A stretch of DNA of 64,000 nucleotides, from contig NZ_JZHZ01000007.1 in the NCBI RefSeq assembly GCF_000963005.1, forward strand, positions 565,532-629,531. The letters run 5' to 3'. The position numbers were made by a program, and so were the translations under genes. The stretch is from Xanthomonas sp. GPE 39 (GTDB lineage: Bacteria > Pseudomonadota > Gammaproteobacteria > Xanthomonadales > Xanthomonadaceae). The number at the start of each line of letters is the position of its first letter. The first letter of the stretch is position 1. The notes beneath the pieces are model-generated. The model did not search any database and was not told the origin of the DNA. It saw only the letters and a list, made by a program, of their open reading frames with translations. Below are positions 25,982 through 38,038 of this stretch, in pieces.

Positions 25982-26647
25982 ATGAGCAATGGCAATGGAG
26001 TAACGGCGACGCTGACGCAAGTCGCCGAGAACATGAAAGAAACCGCCACCAACGTGGGTGAGACCATCGCGGCGACCGCCAGCGAGGCTGTCGCCAGCGT
26101 CAAGCACACCGCTGAGAACGTGCAAAAGCGTGTGCAGGACCAAGTCGCCAAGACCCGTAAGGCGGTGAAGCAGGCCGAAAAGGCCGTCGCCAAGCGTGCC
26201 GAGAAGGCCGGCAAGGCGGTCAAGAAGACAGTCGCCAGTGCGCGCAAGAAGCTGGAAGCGGCCAAGGCCAGCGCCCAATCCGAAGCCGCCGCGCTGAAGA
26301 AGGCGGTCAAGAAGACCACCAAGAAGGCGGCGGTCAAAAAAGCTCCCGCAAAGAAGGCGGCGGCAAAGAAGGCCGTTGCCAAAAAGGCTCCGGCGAAGAA
26401 AGTGACCGCTAAAAAGGCCGCGCCGAAGAAGGCGGTCAAGAAGGTTGCCGCGAAGAAGGTCGCGGTCAAGAAAGCAGTGAAGAAAGTAGCCGCGAAGAAA
26501 GTCGTCGCCAAAAAGGCGGTCAAGAAGGTGGCGAAGGCGGCCAAGAAGACTGTCGCCAAGGTCGCCAAGAAGGGCGCCACGGTGAAGAAGACCGCTGTAC
26601 GCAAGAGCGCGGGCAAGAAGGTTGCCGCCAGCCGGGCAAAGAAGTAA
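25982..26647 (+). CDS. Histone H1-like lysine/alanine-rich DNA-binding protein
   Basis: A 221-residue protein in two parts. Residues 1-60 form a Thr/Ala/Val-rich, possibly amphipathic helix resembling phasin or LEA-like segments. From about residue 60 on it is dominated by degenerate KKA/AKKA/VAKK and PAKK repeats, as in eukaryotic H1 tails, Bordetella BpH1 and Pseudomonas AlgP. It should bind nucleic acid non-specifically and help compact the nucleoid or modulate transcription. The start is the ATG at 25982 after GGAGGG. The repeat-rich DNA is prone to slippage, so length should vary between strains. Confidence 0.88.
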   Translation: MSNGNGVTATLTQVAENMKETATNVGETIAATASEAVASVKHTAENVQKRVQDQVAKTRKAVKQAEKAVAKRAEKAGKAVKKTVASARKKLEAAKASAQSEAAALKKAVKKTTKKAAVKKAPAKKAAAKKAVAKKAPAKKVTAKKAAPKKAVKKVAAKKVAVKKAVKKVAAKKVVAKKAVKKVAKAAKKTVAKVAKKGATVKKTAVRKSAGKKVAASRAKK

Positions 26648-26662
26648 GCCGTCGTGTTGCAT

Positions 26663-26688
26663 CCTCTCTCCCGTGCACGGGAGAGAGG
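26663..26688. terminator. Bidirectional terminator palindrome
   Basis: A perfect 26-base palindrome (arms cctctctcccgtg and its complement) lies between two convergent genes, 15 bases after the H1-like stop and 4 bases after the plsC stop on the other strand. It has no T-run but a very strong stem. Confidence 0.7.
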
Positions 26689-26692
26689 CAGG

Positions 26693-27511
26693 TTATGGCG
26701 TGACCGGGTGACTCGGTGCGGTGAGCGCCGACGACACGATGCCGTGCAGATGTGCGGCCAACGCCTTGCGGTCGAGTGCGATCGGCGTGTGGAAGGTCAC
26801 TCGTACCACTGCACCGGACAGGCGCAGGAACTGCGCTACGTGTGCGCCGGCCTGCATCGTGCCGTAGAACGCATACGCATCGCGATTGCCGCCCTGTGTC
26901 AGTGGCTGGCCGTCCACGCTGCGCAGTTCCAGCGTGAACGGTTGCAAGGTCCAGCGCGGCGTGTTCGCGTCCGCGTCCAGGAATAGCGAGAACAGGCTGG
27001 ATTTGAACGGCGCCACGCACTCGCCGGAGGACGTGGTGCCCTCGGGGAATAGCACCAGGTCATGGTCCGGGCGCAGTTGCGCGGCGACGGCGGCGGCGAC
27101 GGCGGCCGCATCCTGCCGACGACGGCTGATGAACACGGTCTGCGCCATTGCGCAAATGTGGCGCATGCCGGGCCAGCGTTCCATGTCGTTCTTGGCGATG
27201 AAGCGTGCGTGCAGCAGGCTGCCCAGCACGACGATGTCGAAGTGGGAGAGGTGGTTGCCGACAAACAAAGTGCCGCCATCGGCGCGTGCTTGGCCGACCA
27301 CCTCGATGCGAAGACGCAGCGCTTGGCGCAGGCAGGTGAACCAAAGCTGTGGCAGCACGAACGCGCCACGTCCACGGATGAAACGCATCAGTAACCATTG
27401 CAGCGGCATCAGCAGCAGGCTGGCCAGCACGCAGGCGGCGAGTTTGAAGACGATGCGCAGGCGCCCGAGGAGGGGGGCGGCGGTAGAGCGAAGCGGAGCG
27501 TCGGGGGGCAT
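26693..27511 (-). CDS. 1-acyl-sn-glycerol-3-phosphate acyltransferase (PlsC family)
   Basis: A 272-residue membrane-associated acyltransferase, starting at the ATG at 27509-27511. Block I, NHLSHFD (the HX4D catalytic motif), follows a hydrophobic N-terminal segment (about residues 20-45). Block III is FPEGTTSSG, and FIAKNDMERWPGM corresponds to block II. The predicted reaction acylates lysophosphatidic acid, or a lyso-lipid such as lyso-ornithine lipid, at the inner membrane. With several PlsC paralogues usual in this group, the exact acceptor is not determinable here. It is convergent with the H1-like gene. Confidence 0.9.
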   Translation of the reverse strand: MPPDAPLRSTAAPLLGRLRIVFKLAACVLASLLLMPLQWLLMRFIRGRGAFVLPQLWFTCLRQALRLRIEVVGQARADGGTLFVGNHLSHFDIVVLGSLLHARFIAKNDMERWPGMRHICAMAQTVFISRRRQDAAAVAAAVAAQLRPDHDLVLFPEGTTSSGECVAPFKSSLFSLFLDADANTPRWTLQPFTLELRSVDGQPLTQGGNRDAYAFYGTMQAGAHVAQFLRLSGAVVRVTFHTPIALDRKALAAHLHGIVSSALTAPSHPVTP

Positions 27512-27690
27512 GGGCAAGCAGAACTCAAGGAGGCGGGCGGTCGCGCACGACCGCTGCGATGGTAGCCGACACCGACGTGCTTGCTTCGATGGCGGTGTGC
27601 CAGCTCAGCAACGCGCGGCGTTCGCGCGTTGCTGGGTTGCTGACGCGCGCGCATGCCCGATAGCGACTCGGGACCTTGTCTTGGCCGTGC

Positions 27691-28509
27691 TCAGCGCAGC
27701 ATTTCGGTAAAGGCGCGGTCGGCCTCGATCACCTCGGGCAGGGCGGCGAACAGTGCGTCCAGGTCCACCTCTTCCAACAGTGGCCCAGTCACCGCTTGGC
27801 GTGCTTCGGCGGTCGCGCCGCCGTAGCGCCTCAGGGCATCGGCGACCAGCGCGGCTTGTGCGACCACGCGCGGCATCGGTTCGCCTTCTGGTGCCTGCAA
27901 CGGGTGGACCTGGTAGGCGATGGCGGTCTGGATCACCTGCGGCAACTGCCAGCGCCGCGCTAGTTCCGCGCCCACTTCGGGATAGCCGAAGCCCAGTTGG
28001 ACGGTTTCGTCGGCCGCACGGCCGCTGGATGAGCTGCCCGGGTGCAGTTGTGCGGCATAGCTCGGCGCGCCGGTCTGGATCAGCAGTTCGCCGATGTTGT
28101 GCATCATCCCGCAGGTGAAGGCGGTTTCCGGGTCCAGGCCCTTCTGCCGTGCCAGCAACCGACAGACCCCGGCGACCTCGAAGCTATGCAGCCAGAACCC
28201 GCGCAGGTCGAAATGCGCGGGGGCCTGGAATGCGCCGGTCATCGAGGAGGCCAGCACCAGTGTGCGCAGGGTGTTGAAACCCAGGCGCAGCGCGGCGTCT
28301 TCCACCGTGGTCGAATCGCGTGCGCCGCGAAAACGCGCCGAATTGGCCAGACGCAGTACCTTGGCCGCGATCACCGGATCCCGCTCGATGTTGCGCGCAA
28401 CCGCATCCAGGCTGGTGCCGGGGGAATCGAATTGCAGGATCAGGTCCTGCGCCACCTGGGGAATGGTCGGCAGGGTGTGCAACTGGTCGAACAGCGCCTC
28501 TAGTTTCAT
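27691..28509 (-). CDS. HDOD-domain signalling protein
   Basis: A 272-residue protein consisting essentially of one HDOD domain (about residues 10-215). It begins MKLEALFDQLHTLPTIPQV and contains the family's IERDPVIAAKVLRLANSA, LRLGFNTLRTLVLASSM and GMMHNIGELLI. It lacks the full catalytic HD-GYP residues, so it is probably a regulatory scaffold in stress, motility or c-di-GMP signalling rather than a phosphodiesterase. No output domain is attached. Neighbours give no clear partner; yehS lies 156 bases upstream on the same strand. Confidence 0.9.
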   Translation of the reverse strand: MKLEALFDQLHTLPTIPQVAQDLILQFDSPGTSLDAVARNIERDPVIAAKVLRLANSARFRGARDSTTVEDAALRLGFNTLRTLVLASSMTGAFQAPAHFDLRGFWLHSFEVAGVCRLLARQKGLDPETAFTCGMMHNIGELLIQTGAPSYAAQLHPGSSSSGRAADETVQLGFGYPEVGAELARRWQLPQVIQTAIAYQVHPLQAPEGEPMPRVVAQAALVADALRRYGGATAEARQAVTGPLLEEVDLDALFAALPEVIEADRAFTEMLR

Positions 28510-28665
28510 GAAAGCCTCAAGATGGAACGGGAAGCAGGCACTGCGCGCTGGGCGGCCGCGCCCGCCTGGTGGCGGAACTGGCGCATCCTAGACCGAATCG
28601 CTGTGGGCGGGGCGTGCATCGCCGCTGGAACCGCTCTGGCCGGTGCTGTGCATGCCTGGCCGCGC

Positions 28666-29139
28666 TCAGCCGGCTGGGCGCAGGCGCAGGGTAAGACCCT
28701 TCAGGAAGTTGCGCAGTAGCTGATCCCCGCACAGGCGGAAATTCTTGTGCTCCGGCTGCCGGAACAGCGCCGATAGCTCCGGCTTGGATACCGGCATGCC
28801 AGCGGCGTCGAAGATCTGGTGCATGTCCAGATCCTTGAGTTGAAACGTCACCCGCAGCTTCTTCAGCACCACGTTGTTGGTGATGCGCGTTTCCACCGGG
28901 CGCGGTGGCAGGCGCTCGTCGCGGCCACGGTAATGGAATACCAGCCCGTCAAGGAAATGCGCCAGGACCGCATCTTGGCATTCGACGAAGCCTGCTTCGT
29001 CTTCTTTCTTCAGCCAGGCGGGAATCTGTGCTTTTTCGATGGGAAACGCCGGGTTGGCGAGTTGCACGATGTCCACGATCTTCTGGTCGCTCAGATCGAG
29101 CATGTAACGGATGGAGCGCAGGATGTCGTTGTTGAGCAT
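28666..29139 (-). CDS. yehS: YehS-family protein (DUF1456)
   Basis: A 157-residue soluble protein starting MLNNDILRSIRYMLDL at the ATG at 29137-29139, matching the usual YehS length of about 156. It contains two repeats of the DUF1456 domain, each with a similar start (NDILRSIRYML near residue 4 and VVLKKLRVTFQL near residue 90). Function is unknown. It is divergent from glpD with 287 bases between the starts. Confidence 0.92.
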   Translation of the reverse strand: MLNNDILRSIRYMLDLSDQKIVDIVQLANPAFPIEKAQIPAWLKKEDEAGFVECQDAVLAHFLDGLVFHYRGRDERLPPRPVETRITNNVVLKKLRVTFQLKDLDMHQIFDAAGMPVSKPELSALFRQPEHKNFRLCGDQLLRNFLKGLTLRLRPAG

Positions 29140-29426
29140 GGCCGATTGGGGGAGTGCCGTTGTCTTCGGTGGGGTGCGTAGTCTAGAGCGTGCGATGCAG
29201 CTTGAAGTGAGTGTGACGCTACCTGGGATGCGTCGAGGTGTGCGCCGCTGTAGTGGCGCGCTCCAGGTTGCCTCCCATTTAAGTGGCGTGCACGATGCCG
29301 TAGAGGTCGCGTTGCGGTGTGGCGTGATATGTTCGCAGGCACTGGTTTGCGATTGCGATCTTTTCGTTTTTGGTCCTGCTTCAGGTGGCGCGCTTGATCC
29401 GGGACGCGACCTCTTCGGAGTCGGCA

Positions 29427-30941
29427 ATGCGTGAGACTTACGATGTCGTAGTGATCGGTGGTGGCATCAATGGCGTTGGCATCGCCCGCGATGCGGTGGG
29501 CCGGGGGCTGTCGGTATGCCTGTGCGAGCGCGACGATCTGGCCGCACATACCTCCAGCGCCAGCACCAAGCTGATCCACGGTGGGCTGCGCTATCTGGAG
29601 CAGTACGAATTCGCCCTGGTCGGCAAAGCGCTTGCAGAACGCGAGGTGTTGCTCCGGTTGGCACCGCACATTATCTGGCCGCTGCGCTTTCTGCTGCCGC
29701 ATCAGCCGCATTTGCGTCCGGCGTGGATGCTGCGTGCGGGCCTGTTCCTGTACGACCACCTTGGTCGCGGTCGCCGCACCTTGCCGGGTTCGCAGCGTTT
29801 GGCGCTACGCACGCATCCGGTGGGCGCGCCGTTGCGCGAGGAGTTCCGCACGGGTTTCGTCTATTCCGATGCCTGGGTGCAGGATGCGCGGCTGGTGGTG
29901 CTCAATGCGATGGATGCGGCGCAACGCGGCGCACGTATCCTCACCCGTACCCGCTGCGTCAGTGCGCGGCGCGTGGACGGTGCATGGCACGTCGGGCTGC
30001 AGTGCGCGGACGGTCGCAGGGAGCAGGTGCAGGCACGTGCGCTGGTCAATGCCGCCGGGCCGTGGGCGGTGCAGTTTCTGGATGAGGTGGTGCAGATCGG
30101 GCACGACCATGCCTTGCGCCTGGTGAAGGGCAGCCATCTCGTGGTCCCAAGGTTGTTCGACCACGACCATGCTTACATCTTCCAGCAGCCCGACCGACGC
30201 ATCGTCTTCGCCATTCCCTATGAGCAGGACTACACCTTAATCGGCACCACCGATGTGGATTACCGCGCCGATCCGGCTGCGCCGCGCATCGATGCCGAGG
30301 AGACGCATTACCTTTGCGCGGCGGCCAACCGATATTTTCGTAAGCAGATTGCCCCGGATGATGTGGTGTGGAGCTACAGCGGCGTGCGCCCGTTGCTCGA
30401 CGATGCGCAGGACAACGCCGCCGAGGTCACCCGCGATTACCTGCTGGAACTGGATGCGCGTGATGGTGCTGCCTTGCTTAACGTGTTCGGTGGCAAGCTC
30501 ACCACCTACCGCAAACTGGCCGAAGAAGCGGTGGACCGGCTGACCGCACACGCCGGACACAAGGCGCCAGCGTGGACCGCACACGGCGCACCGTTACCGG
30601 GCGGCGAGCGCGCCGATATCGATGCGTTGGCGCGGGAGTTGCGCGCGGACCGGCCATGGCTGGCCGAGGCCACTGCGCAGCGGCTGGCGCGCAATTACGG
30701 CACCCGTGCCAGCGTGCTGCTCGGCGCGGCGACTTCGCAGCAGCAGTTGGGCGAGCATTTCGGTGCCGATCTGTACCAGGTGGAAGTGGATTATGTGCGC
30801 GAACACGAATGGGTGGTCGAAGCCGACGACCTACTATGGCGACGCAGCAAGCTTGGCCTGCGCATCGATGCGAGTGGCCGCCAGCGTCTAAGTGCTTATT
30901 TGCAACAGGGCCAGACCAAGCTGGCGTCAGCGCACTCATGA
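29427..30941 (+). CDS. glpD: Aerobic glycerol-3-phosphate dehydrogenase GlpD
   Basis: A 504-residue FAD enzyme of the inner membrane that oxidises sn-glycerol-3-phosphate to dihydroxyacetone phosphate and passes electrons to ubiquinone. The start is the ATG at 29427, with CGGAG upstream. The N-terminal dinucleotide fold shows VVIGGGINGVGIARDA, followed by the family signature TSSASTKLIHGGLRYLE. A later TTDVDY and FGGKLTTYRKLAE belong to the substrate region. It heads a glycerol locus with glpF and glpK; a strong hairpin separates it from glpF. Confidence 0.97.
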   Translation: MRETYDVVVIGGGINGVGIARDAVGRGLSVCLCERDDLAAHTSSASTKLIHGGLRYLEQYEFALVGKALAEREVLLRLAPHIIWPLRFLLPHQPHLRPAWMLRAGLFLYDHLGRGRRTLPGSQRLALRTHPVGAPLREEFRTGFVYSDAWVQDARLVVLNAMDAAQRGARILTRTRCVSARRVDGAWHVGLQCADGRREQVQARALVNAAGPWAVQFLDEVVQIGHDHALRLVKGSHLVVPRLFDHDHAYIFQQPDRRIVFAIPYEQDYTLIGTTDVDYRADPAAPRIDAEETHYLCAAANRYFRKQIAPDDVVWSYSGVRPLLDDAQDNAAEVTRDYLLELDARDGAALLNVFGGKLTTYRKLAEEAVDRLTAHAGHKAPAWTAHGAPLPGGERADIDALARELRADRPWLAEATAQRLARNYGTRASVLLGAATSQQQLGEHFGADLYQVEVDYVREHEWVVEADDLLWRRSKLGLRIDASGRQRLSAYLQQGQTKLASAHS

Positions 30942-30951
30942 CGCCGGTGTC

Positions 30952-31000
30952 CTCGCCATTGTGGGAGGGTGTGCGGTGGGAGGCACACAACAATGGCGAG
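30952..31000 (+). promoter_or_regulatory. Nested intercistronic hairpin between glpD and glpF
   Basis: An outer 11-base perfect stem (ctcgccattgt at 30952-30962 with acaatggcgag at 30990-31000) encloses a 6-base inner stem (gtgtgc at 30969-30974, gcacac at 30983-30988) with an 8-base loop. It begins 10 bases after the glpD stop and has no T-run, so it may act as an mRNA stabiliser or processing site, or as a partial terminator, adjusting glpD relative to glpFK. Confidence 0.6.
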
Positions 31001-31105
31001 TAAGTACGGTTTCCGCCGCAGCGCAGACACCTGAACGTCACCGTGGAGGGTGAAAAAGATGACGACATCGACAGGCAGTACATTGGTCATTCGGGAGTCG
31101 CGCGC

Positions 31106-33516
<2,411 letters not shown>

Positions 33517-33629
33517 TGACTGTCTGCTGTGCGGGGCGCGTGTTGATCGTCTTTCCGATCCGATTGTGTCCCGCACCAGCAGGAGCACTGCGCCATGGCC
33601 ATGTCATCGTTCACCCTGGGGAGCTGCGC

Positions 33630-33932
33630 ATGAGCGGCCGGCTACATGGTAAGCGCTGCCTGATGACCGCCGCCGGCGCCGACTACGTTGCCAAGGGCGT
33701 GCGTTGCAATGCGATTTGTCCAGGTACTATCAAGACCCCATCGCTGGGCGAGCGCGTCAAGGCATTGGGCGGCGACGAACAGGCGGTGTTGAAGCGCTTG
33801 ACCGACCGCCAGCCGATGGGCCGGCTGGGTGATCCGCGCGAGATTGCGCCGTTGGTGGGCTACCTGGCGTCTGACGAATCGTCGTTCACCACTGGCCAGG
33901 CCCATATCATCGATGGCGGTTGGTCCAACTGA
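33630..33932 (+). pseudogene. Internally deleted SDR, relic of 2-keto-3-deoxy-L-fuconate dehydrogenase
   Basis: An open frame of 100 codons starting at ATG 33630. The first 15 residues (MSGRLHGKRCLMTAAG) match the N-terminus of the L-fuconate-pathway SDR, and the rest, from DYVAKGVRCNAICPG to the end FTTGQAHIIDGGWSN, matches its last third. About 150 internal residues are missing, including the rest of the TGxxxGxG cofactor loop and the catalytic YxxxK. The frame is kept across the junction near 33675, in a GCCGCCGGCGCCG tract, so it may still be translated but cannot be an active dehydrogenase. It sits 25 bases before its pathway partner. Confidence 0.85.
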
Positions 33933-33957
33933 TTTCCTTTCTACATAGGACACCTGC

Positions 33958-34815
33958 ATGAAACTTGTACGCATTGGTTCCCCAGGGCAGGAAATTCCTG
34001 GCTTGATCGATGGCGAGGGCCATATCCGCGATTTGCGCGGTGTGATTGACGATGTCGCTGGCGAGCACCTCACCCGTGCCGGCCTGGACAGGTTGCGCGC
34101 GCTGGATGTCGCGACGTTGCCGATCATCGACGGTGCACCGCGTTACGGCGCGGCGGTTGGCCGCATCGGCAAGTTCATCTGCGTCGGCCTGAACTATGCC
34201 GACCATGCCGCCGAATCCGGCATGGAAGTGCCCAAGATGCCGATCCTGTTCATGAAGGCCACCACGGCGGTGTGCGGCCCCAACGACACGGTGATTATCC
34301 CGCGCGGCTCGGTGAAGAGCGATTGGGAAGTGGAATTGGGTGTGGTGATCGGCGATGTGGCACGCGATGTCAGCGTGGAGCAGGCGCTGGATCATGTCGC
34401 TGGCTATGCGGTCATCAACGACCTGTCCGAGCGCGAGTTCCAGCTCGAACACGGTGGCCAGTGGGTCAAGGGCAAGAGTGCCGACACCTTCGGCCCGATC
34501 GGCCCATGGCTGGTCACCCGCGATGAGATCCCCAACCCGCAGAACCTTGCGATGTGGTTGGAGGTCAACGGCCACCGTTACCAAAACGGCAGCACCCGCA
34601 CGATGGTGTTCGGCGTGGCCGAGCTGGTCAGTCACATCAGCCGCTACATGACGTTGATGCCTGGCGATGTGATCAGCACCGGCACGCCGCCGGGTGTGGG
34701 GTCGGGTCAGAAGCCGCCGGTCTACCTGAAGCCGGGCGACGTCATGGAGCTGGGGATCGAAGGTCTGGGCCAGCAGCGTCAGCGCGTGGTCGCCCATCCG
34801 CGCGACGCCCGCTGA
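33958..34815 (+). CDS. Fumarylacetoacetate hydrolase family protein (2,4-diketo-3-deoxy-L-fuconate hydrolase type)
   Basis: A 285-residue FAH-fold protein with an intact frame from ATG 33958. The small N-terminal domain is followed by the catalytic domain with ICVGLNYADHAAESG, the metal-binding EVELGVVIG, the NDLSEREFQ loop and STGTPPGVGSG. In X. campestris a neighbour of the fuconate SDR with this family signature hydrolyses 2,4-diketo-3-deoxy-L-fuconate to pyruvate and lactate. Here its upstream partner is deleted and no fucose dehydrogenase, fuconate dehydratase or fucose transporter lies in the window. It may be a remnant activity or serve another diketo acid. Confidence 0.88.
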   Translation: MKLVRIGSPGQEIPGLIDGEGHIRDLRGVIDDVAGEHLTRAGLDRLRALDVATLPIIDGAPRYGAAVGRIGKFICVGLNYADHAAESGMEVPKMPILFMKATTAVCGPNDTVIIPRGSVKSDWEVELGVVIGDVARDVSVEQALDHVAGYAVINDLSEREFQLEHGGQWVKGKSADTFGPIGPWLVTRDEIPNPQNLAMWLEVNGHRYQNGSTRTMVFGVAELVSHISRYMTLMPGDVISTGTPPGVGSGQKPPVYLKPGDVMELGIEGLGQQRQRVVAHPRDAR

Positions 34816-35140
34816 CGCGGCTTGATGCGCATCGCCTGAATCCAGGAGCCGACCAGTCTCGATGCGCTGCTCGGTCACGTCGCGACGGTGGCGCACGCTA
34901 TGCGCCCATCGTTGCGTTCATCCAATGCGGTGCGCAGCAGATGGATGCGCAGGTGGCGATGTGCGCGGCGGCGGCACAGATCAGTGCGGCGTTAGGCGCG
35001 TCAGGCGATGCACAAACGTTGCGCCGTTGTGGATGATGTTGGCACGGTGCTGAATCTGCCTGCGCATCACGGAAGATGTCTGGGAGGTCGGATGGACGAT
35101 TCAATCGCCTGACGATGTTCGCATGGAAACGTTGCGAGGG
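34816..35140. other. Gene-free interval, possible decayed sequence
   Basis: A 325-base stretch with no recognisable gene. One plus-strand frame (about 34895-35030) reads an Ala-rich peptide without family similarity. It may be debris from the lost fucose genes, but I see no motif to prove that. Confidence 0.4.
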
Positions 35141-35512
35141 TCAGCGGCGTCCGATCTGAATCGTGTCCGCTTGTTCCTGCTCTATTTTGAGCGCAGTGCC
35201 GTCCACTGCCTGGTGCATCGCTTGGCGGATGCTGATCTGCCCCTTCACGGCATTGACCGGCATGGGCGCCAGTGTGCTGTCGCGGTAGACGATCATGCAG
35301 CCGGTGGCATGGGCCAGTTGTTGGGAGACTTCATCGAAGCGCCCTGCGGGCAGGTCGTAGGGATGGTCGGGAACCTTGTCGCACTTGCCGGTGGCCGCAG
35401 TGCTGGCGGTTGTCGAGGATGCTGTGGTGGAGGCGTCGCTGGCCGGTTTGCAGCCGGCGAGCAGCGCCATCAGGGCAAGACCGCTACAGGCACTGCGCAG
35501 GATCACGTTCAT
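35141..35512 (-). CDS. Lipoprotein with a stand-alone STN domain
   Basis: A 123-residue protein whose signal sequence ends in lipobox LLAGC, followed by a Ser/Thr/Ala-rich linker and a single globular domain from about residue 50. That domain (PAGRFDEVSQQLAHATGC to KIEQEQADTIQI) has the pattern of the STN fold found at the start of secretins and signal-transducing TonB receptors such as FecA: 'L-x-x-L-A-x-x-x-G' helix, a strand, then 'S-I-R-Q-A-L/M-x-x-A-V-x-G-T-x-L' helix. STN domains normally contact an anti-sigma factor or a secretion partner. A membrane-tethered lone STN domain is unusual, and no TonB receptor gene is adjacent. Confidence 0.75.
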   Translation of the reverse strand: MNVILRSACSGLALMALLAGCKPASDASTTASSTTASTAATGKCDKVPDHPYDLPAGRFDEVSQQLAHATGCMIVYRDSTLAPMPVNAVKGQISIRQAMHQAVDGTALKIEQEQADTIQIGRR

Positions 35513-35587
35513 GGGATGATTCCTGTAGGAGTGTGATTCGCAGTCTAGAGCGTCTGGCTTAACCCAGCTTGGCTTCGCGGGTGAGGA

Positions 35588-35618
35588 ATCGTCGAATGCC
35601 GCAGTGGCATTCGACGAT
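35588..35618. terminator. Perfect 13-base-pair hairpin after glnS
   Basis: Arms atcgtcgaatgcc and ggcattcgacgat with a 5-base loop, 36 bases beyond the glnS stop (minus strand) and upstream of the start of the STN lipoprotein gene, which reads in the same direction. There is no T-run, but the perfect stem suggests transcription termination or 3'-end protection. Confidence 0.65.
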
Positions 35619-35653
35619 CAGGATCGCGGCGAGCCGTGTGCGTGTGGGCTCGC

Positions 35654-37408
<1,755 letters not shown>

Positions 37409-37425
37409 GCGCGCTTCAGCGAATC

Positions 37426-37454
37426 AGTAAAGCGCAAGTTTATAAGTAAAGCGC
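37426..37454. repeat. Direct repeat in the glnS leader
   Basis: The 10-mer agtaaagcgc occurs at 37426-37435 and again at 37445-37454, start to start 19 bases, about two helical turns. The pair lies 18-46 bases before the glnS start codon, in the only AT-rich patch there (aagtttataagtaaag). It could bind a regulator or be part of the promoter. Confidence 0.45.
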
Positions 37455-37660
37455 CGCTTGAGTTGGCCTAGGCTAGCGTGGGGCTGTCTGTGCGCGTAGG
37501 CTCAGGATCAGCCCATCTGAAAGATGCCCGCATGCCGTCTTGCTCTTCTGCCGCTGGCGGCATGCTCTCCTGCGGGTCGGTATGCCTGCGCCCGCTACCG
37601 ATCCGTCTGCCGTCGCTCCAGGTTGCCCCTGGATGCTGCCTGGACCGCTGAGGGCCGCAG

Positions 37661-37888
37661 ATGCAGATCGCCTATCGCGCCCAGCACCTGATCGATGCGC
37701 ATCTGGCCAAGCATGCGTTGGAGGATGCCGGCATCGTCGCCTTCGTATTCGGTGAAGCGCTGCTTGGTGGTGCTGGCGAGTTGCCGTTCGGCGTAGTGCA
37801 GGTGTGCGTGGCCGATGAGCTGCTCGAAAAGGCGCAGGAAGTGTTGATGGCATTGGGCCTGGGCGGGCAGGTGACGCGAGCGATGTAA
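37661..37888 (+). CDS. DUF2007 small protein
   Basis: A 75-residue protein starting MQIAYRAQHLIDAHLAKHALEDAGI at ATG 37661. The pattern (short strand, helix with AHLAKHALEDAGI, strand, G-rich turn LPFGVVQVCVA, C-terminal helix) is that of DUF2007, a ferredoxin-like fold sometimes called a putative signal-transducing protein and related to PII-like regulators. Function is unknown. It stands alone upstream of msrA with 150 bases between. Confidence 0.82.
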   Translation: MQIAYRAQHLIDAHLAKHALEDAGIVAFVFGEALLGGAGELPFGVVQVCVADELLEKAQEVLMALGLGGQVTRAM

Positions 37889-38038
37889 GTGGGCCGAACC
37901 CACGGCAAGAGAGAGCTGCCGCGCTTGATCCACGGCGGCGTCGGCCTGTGTGCATCTCCCAGCTCGGCCATTGCACCTTGAAAGCCACCCACTCCAGCGC
38001 CATCCACGTGGTATCGCCTTGTGTCAGGAGTTCGCCTC

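Noticed and set aside
24478..26616. A 712-codon minus-strand reading frame across the H1-like gene and degQ
   Set aside because: It is the antisense shadow of the KKA repeats (giving FFA/FLT-rich peptide) and then a wrong frame of degQ; no start context or family similarity.
29320..29345. A GlpR-like half site (atgttcg) upstream of glpD
   Set aside because: Only one half matches; the complementary half is absent, so it does not form an operator.
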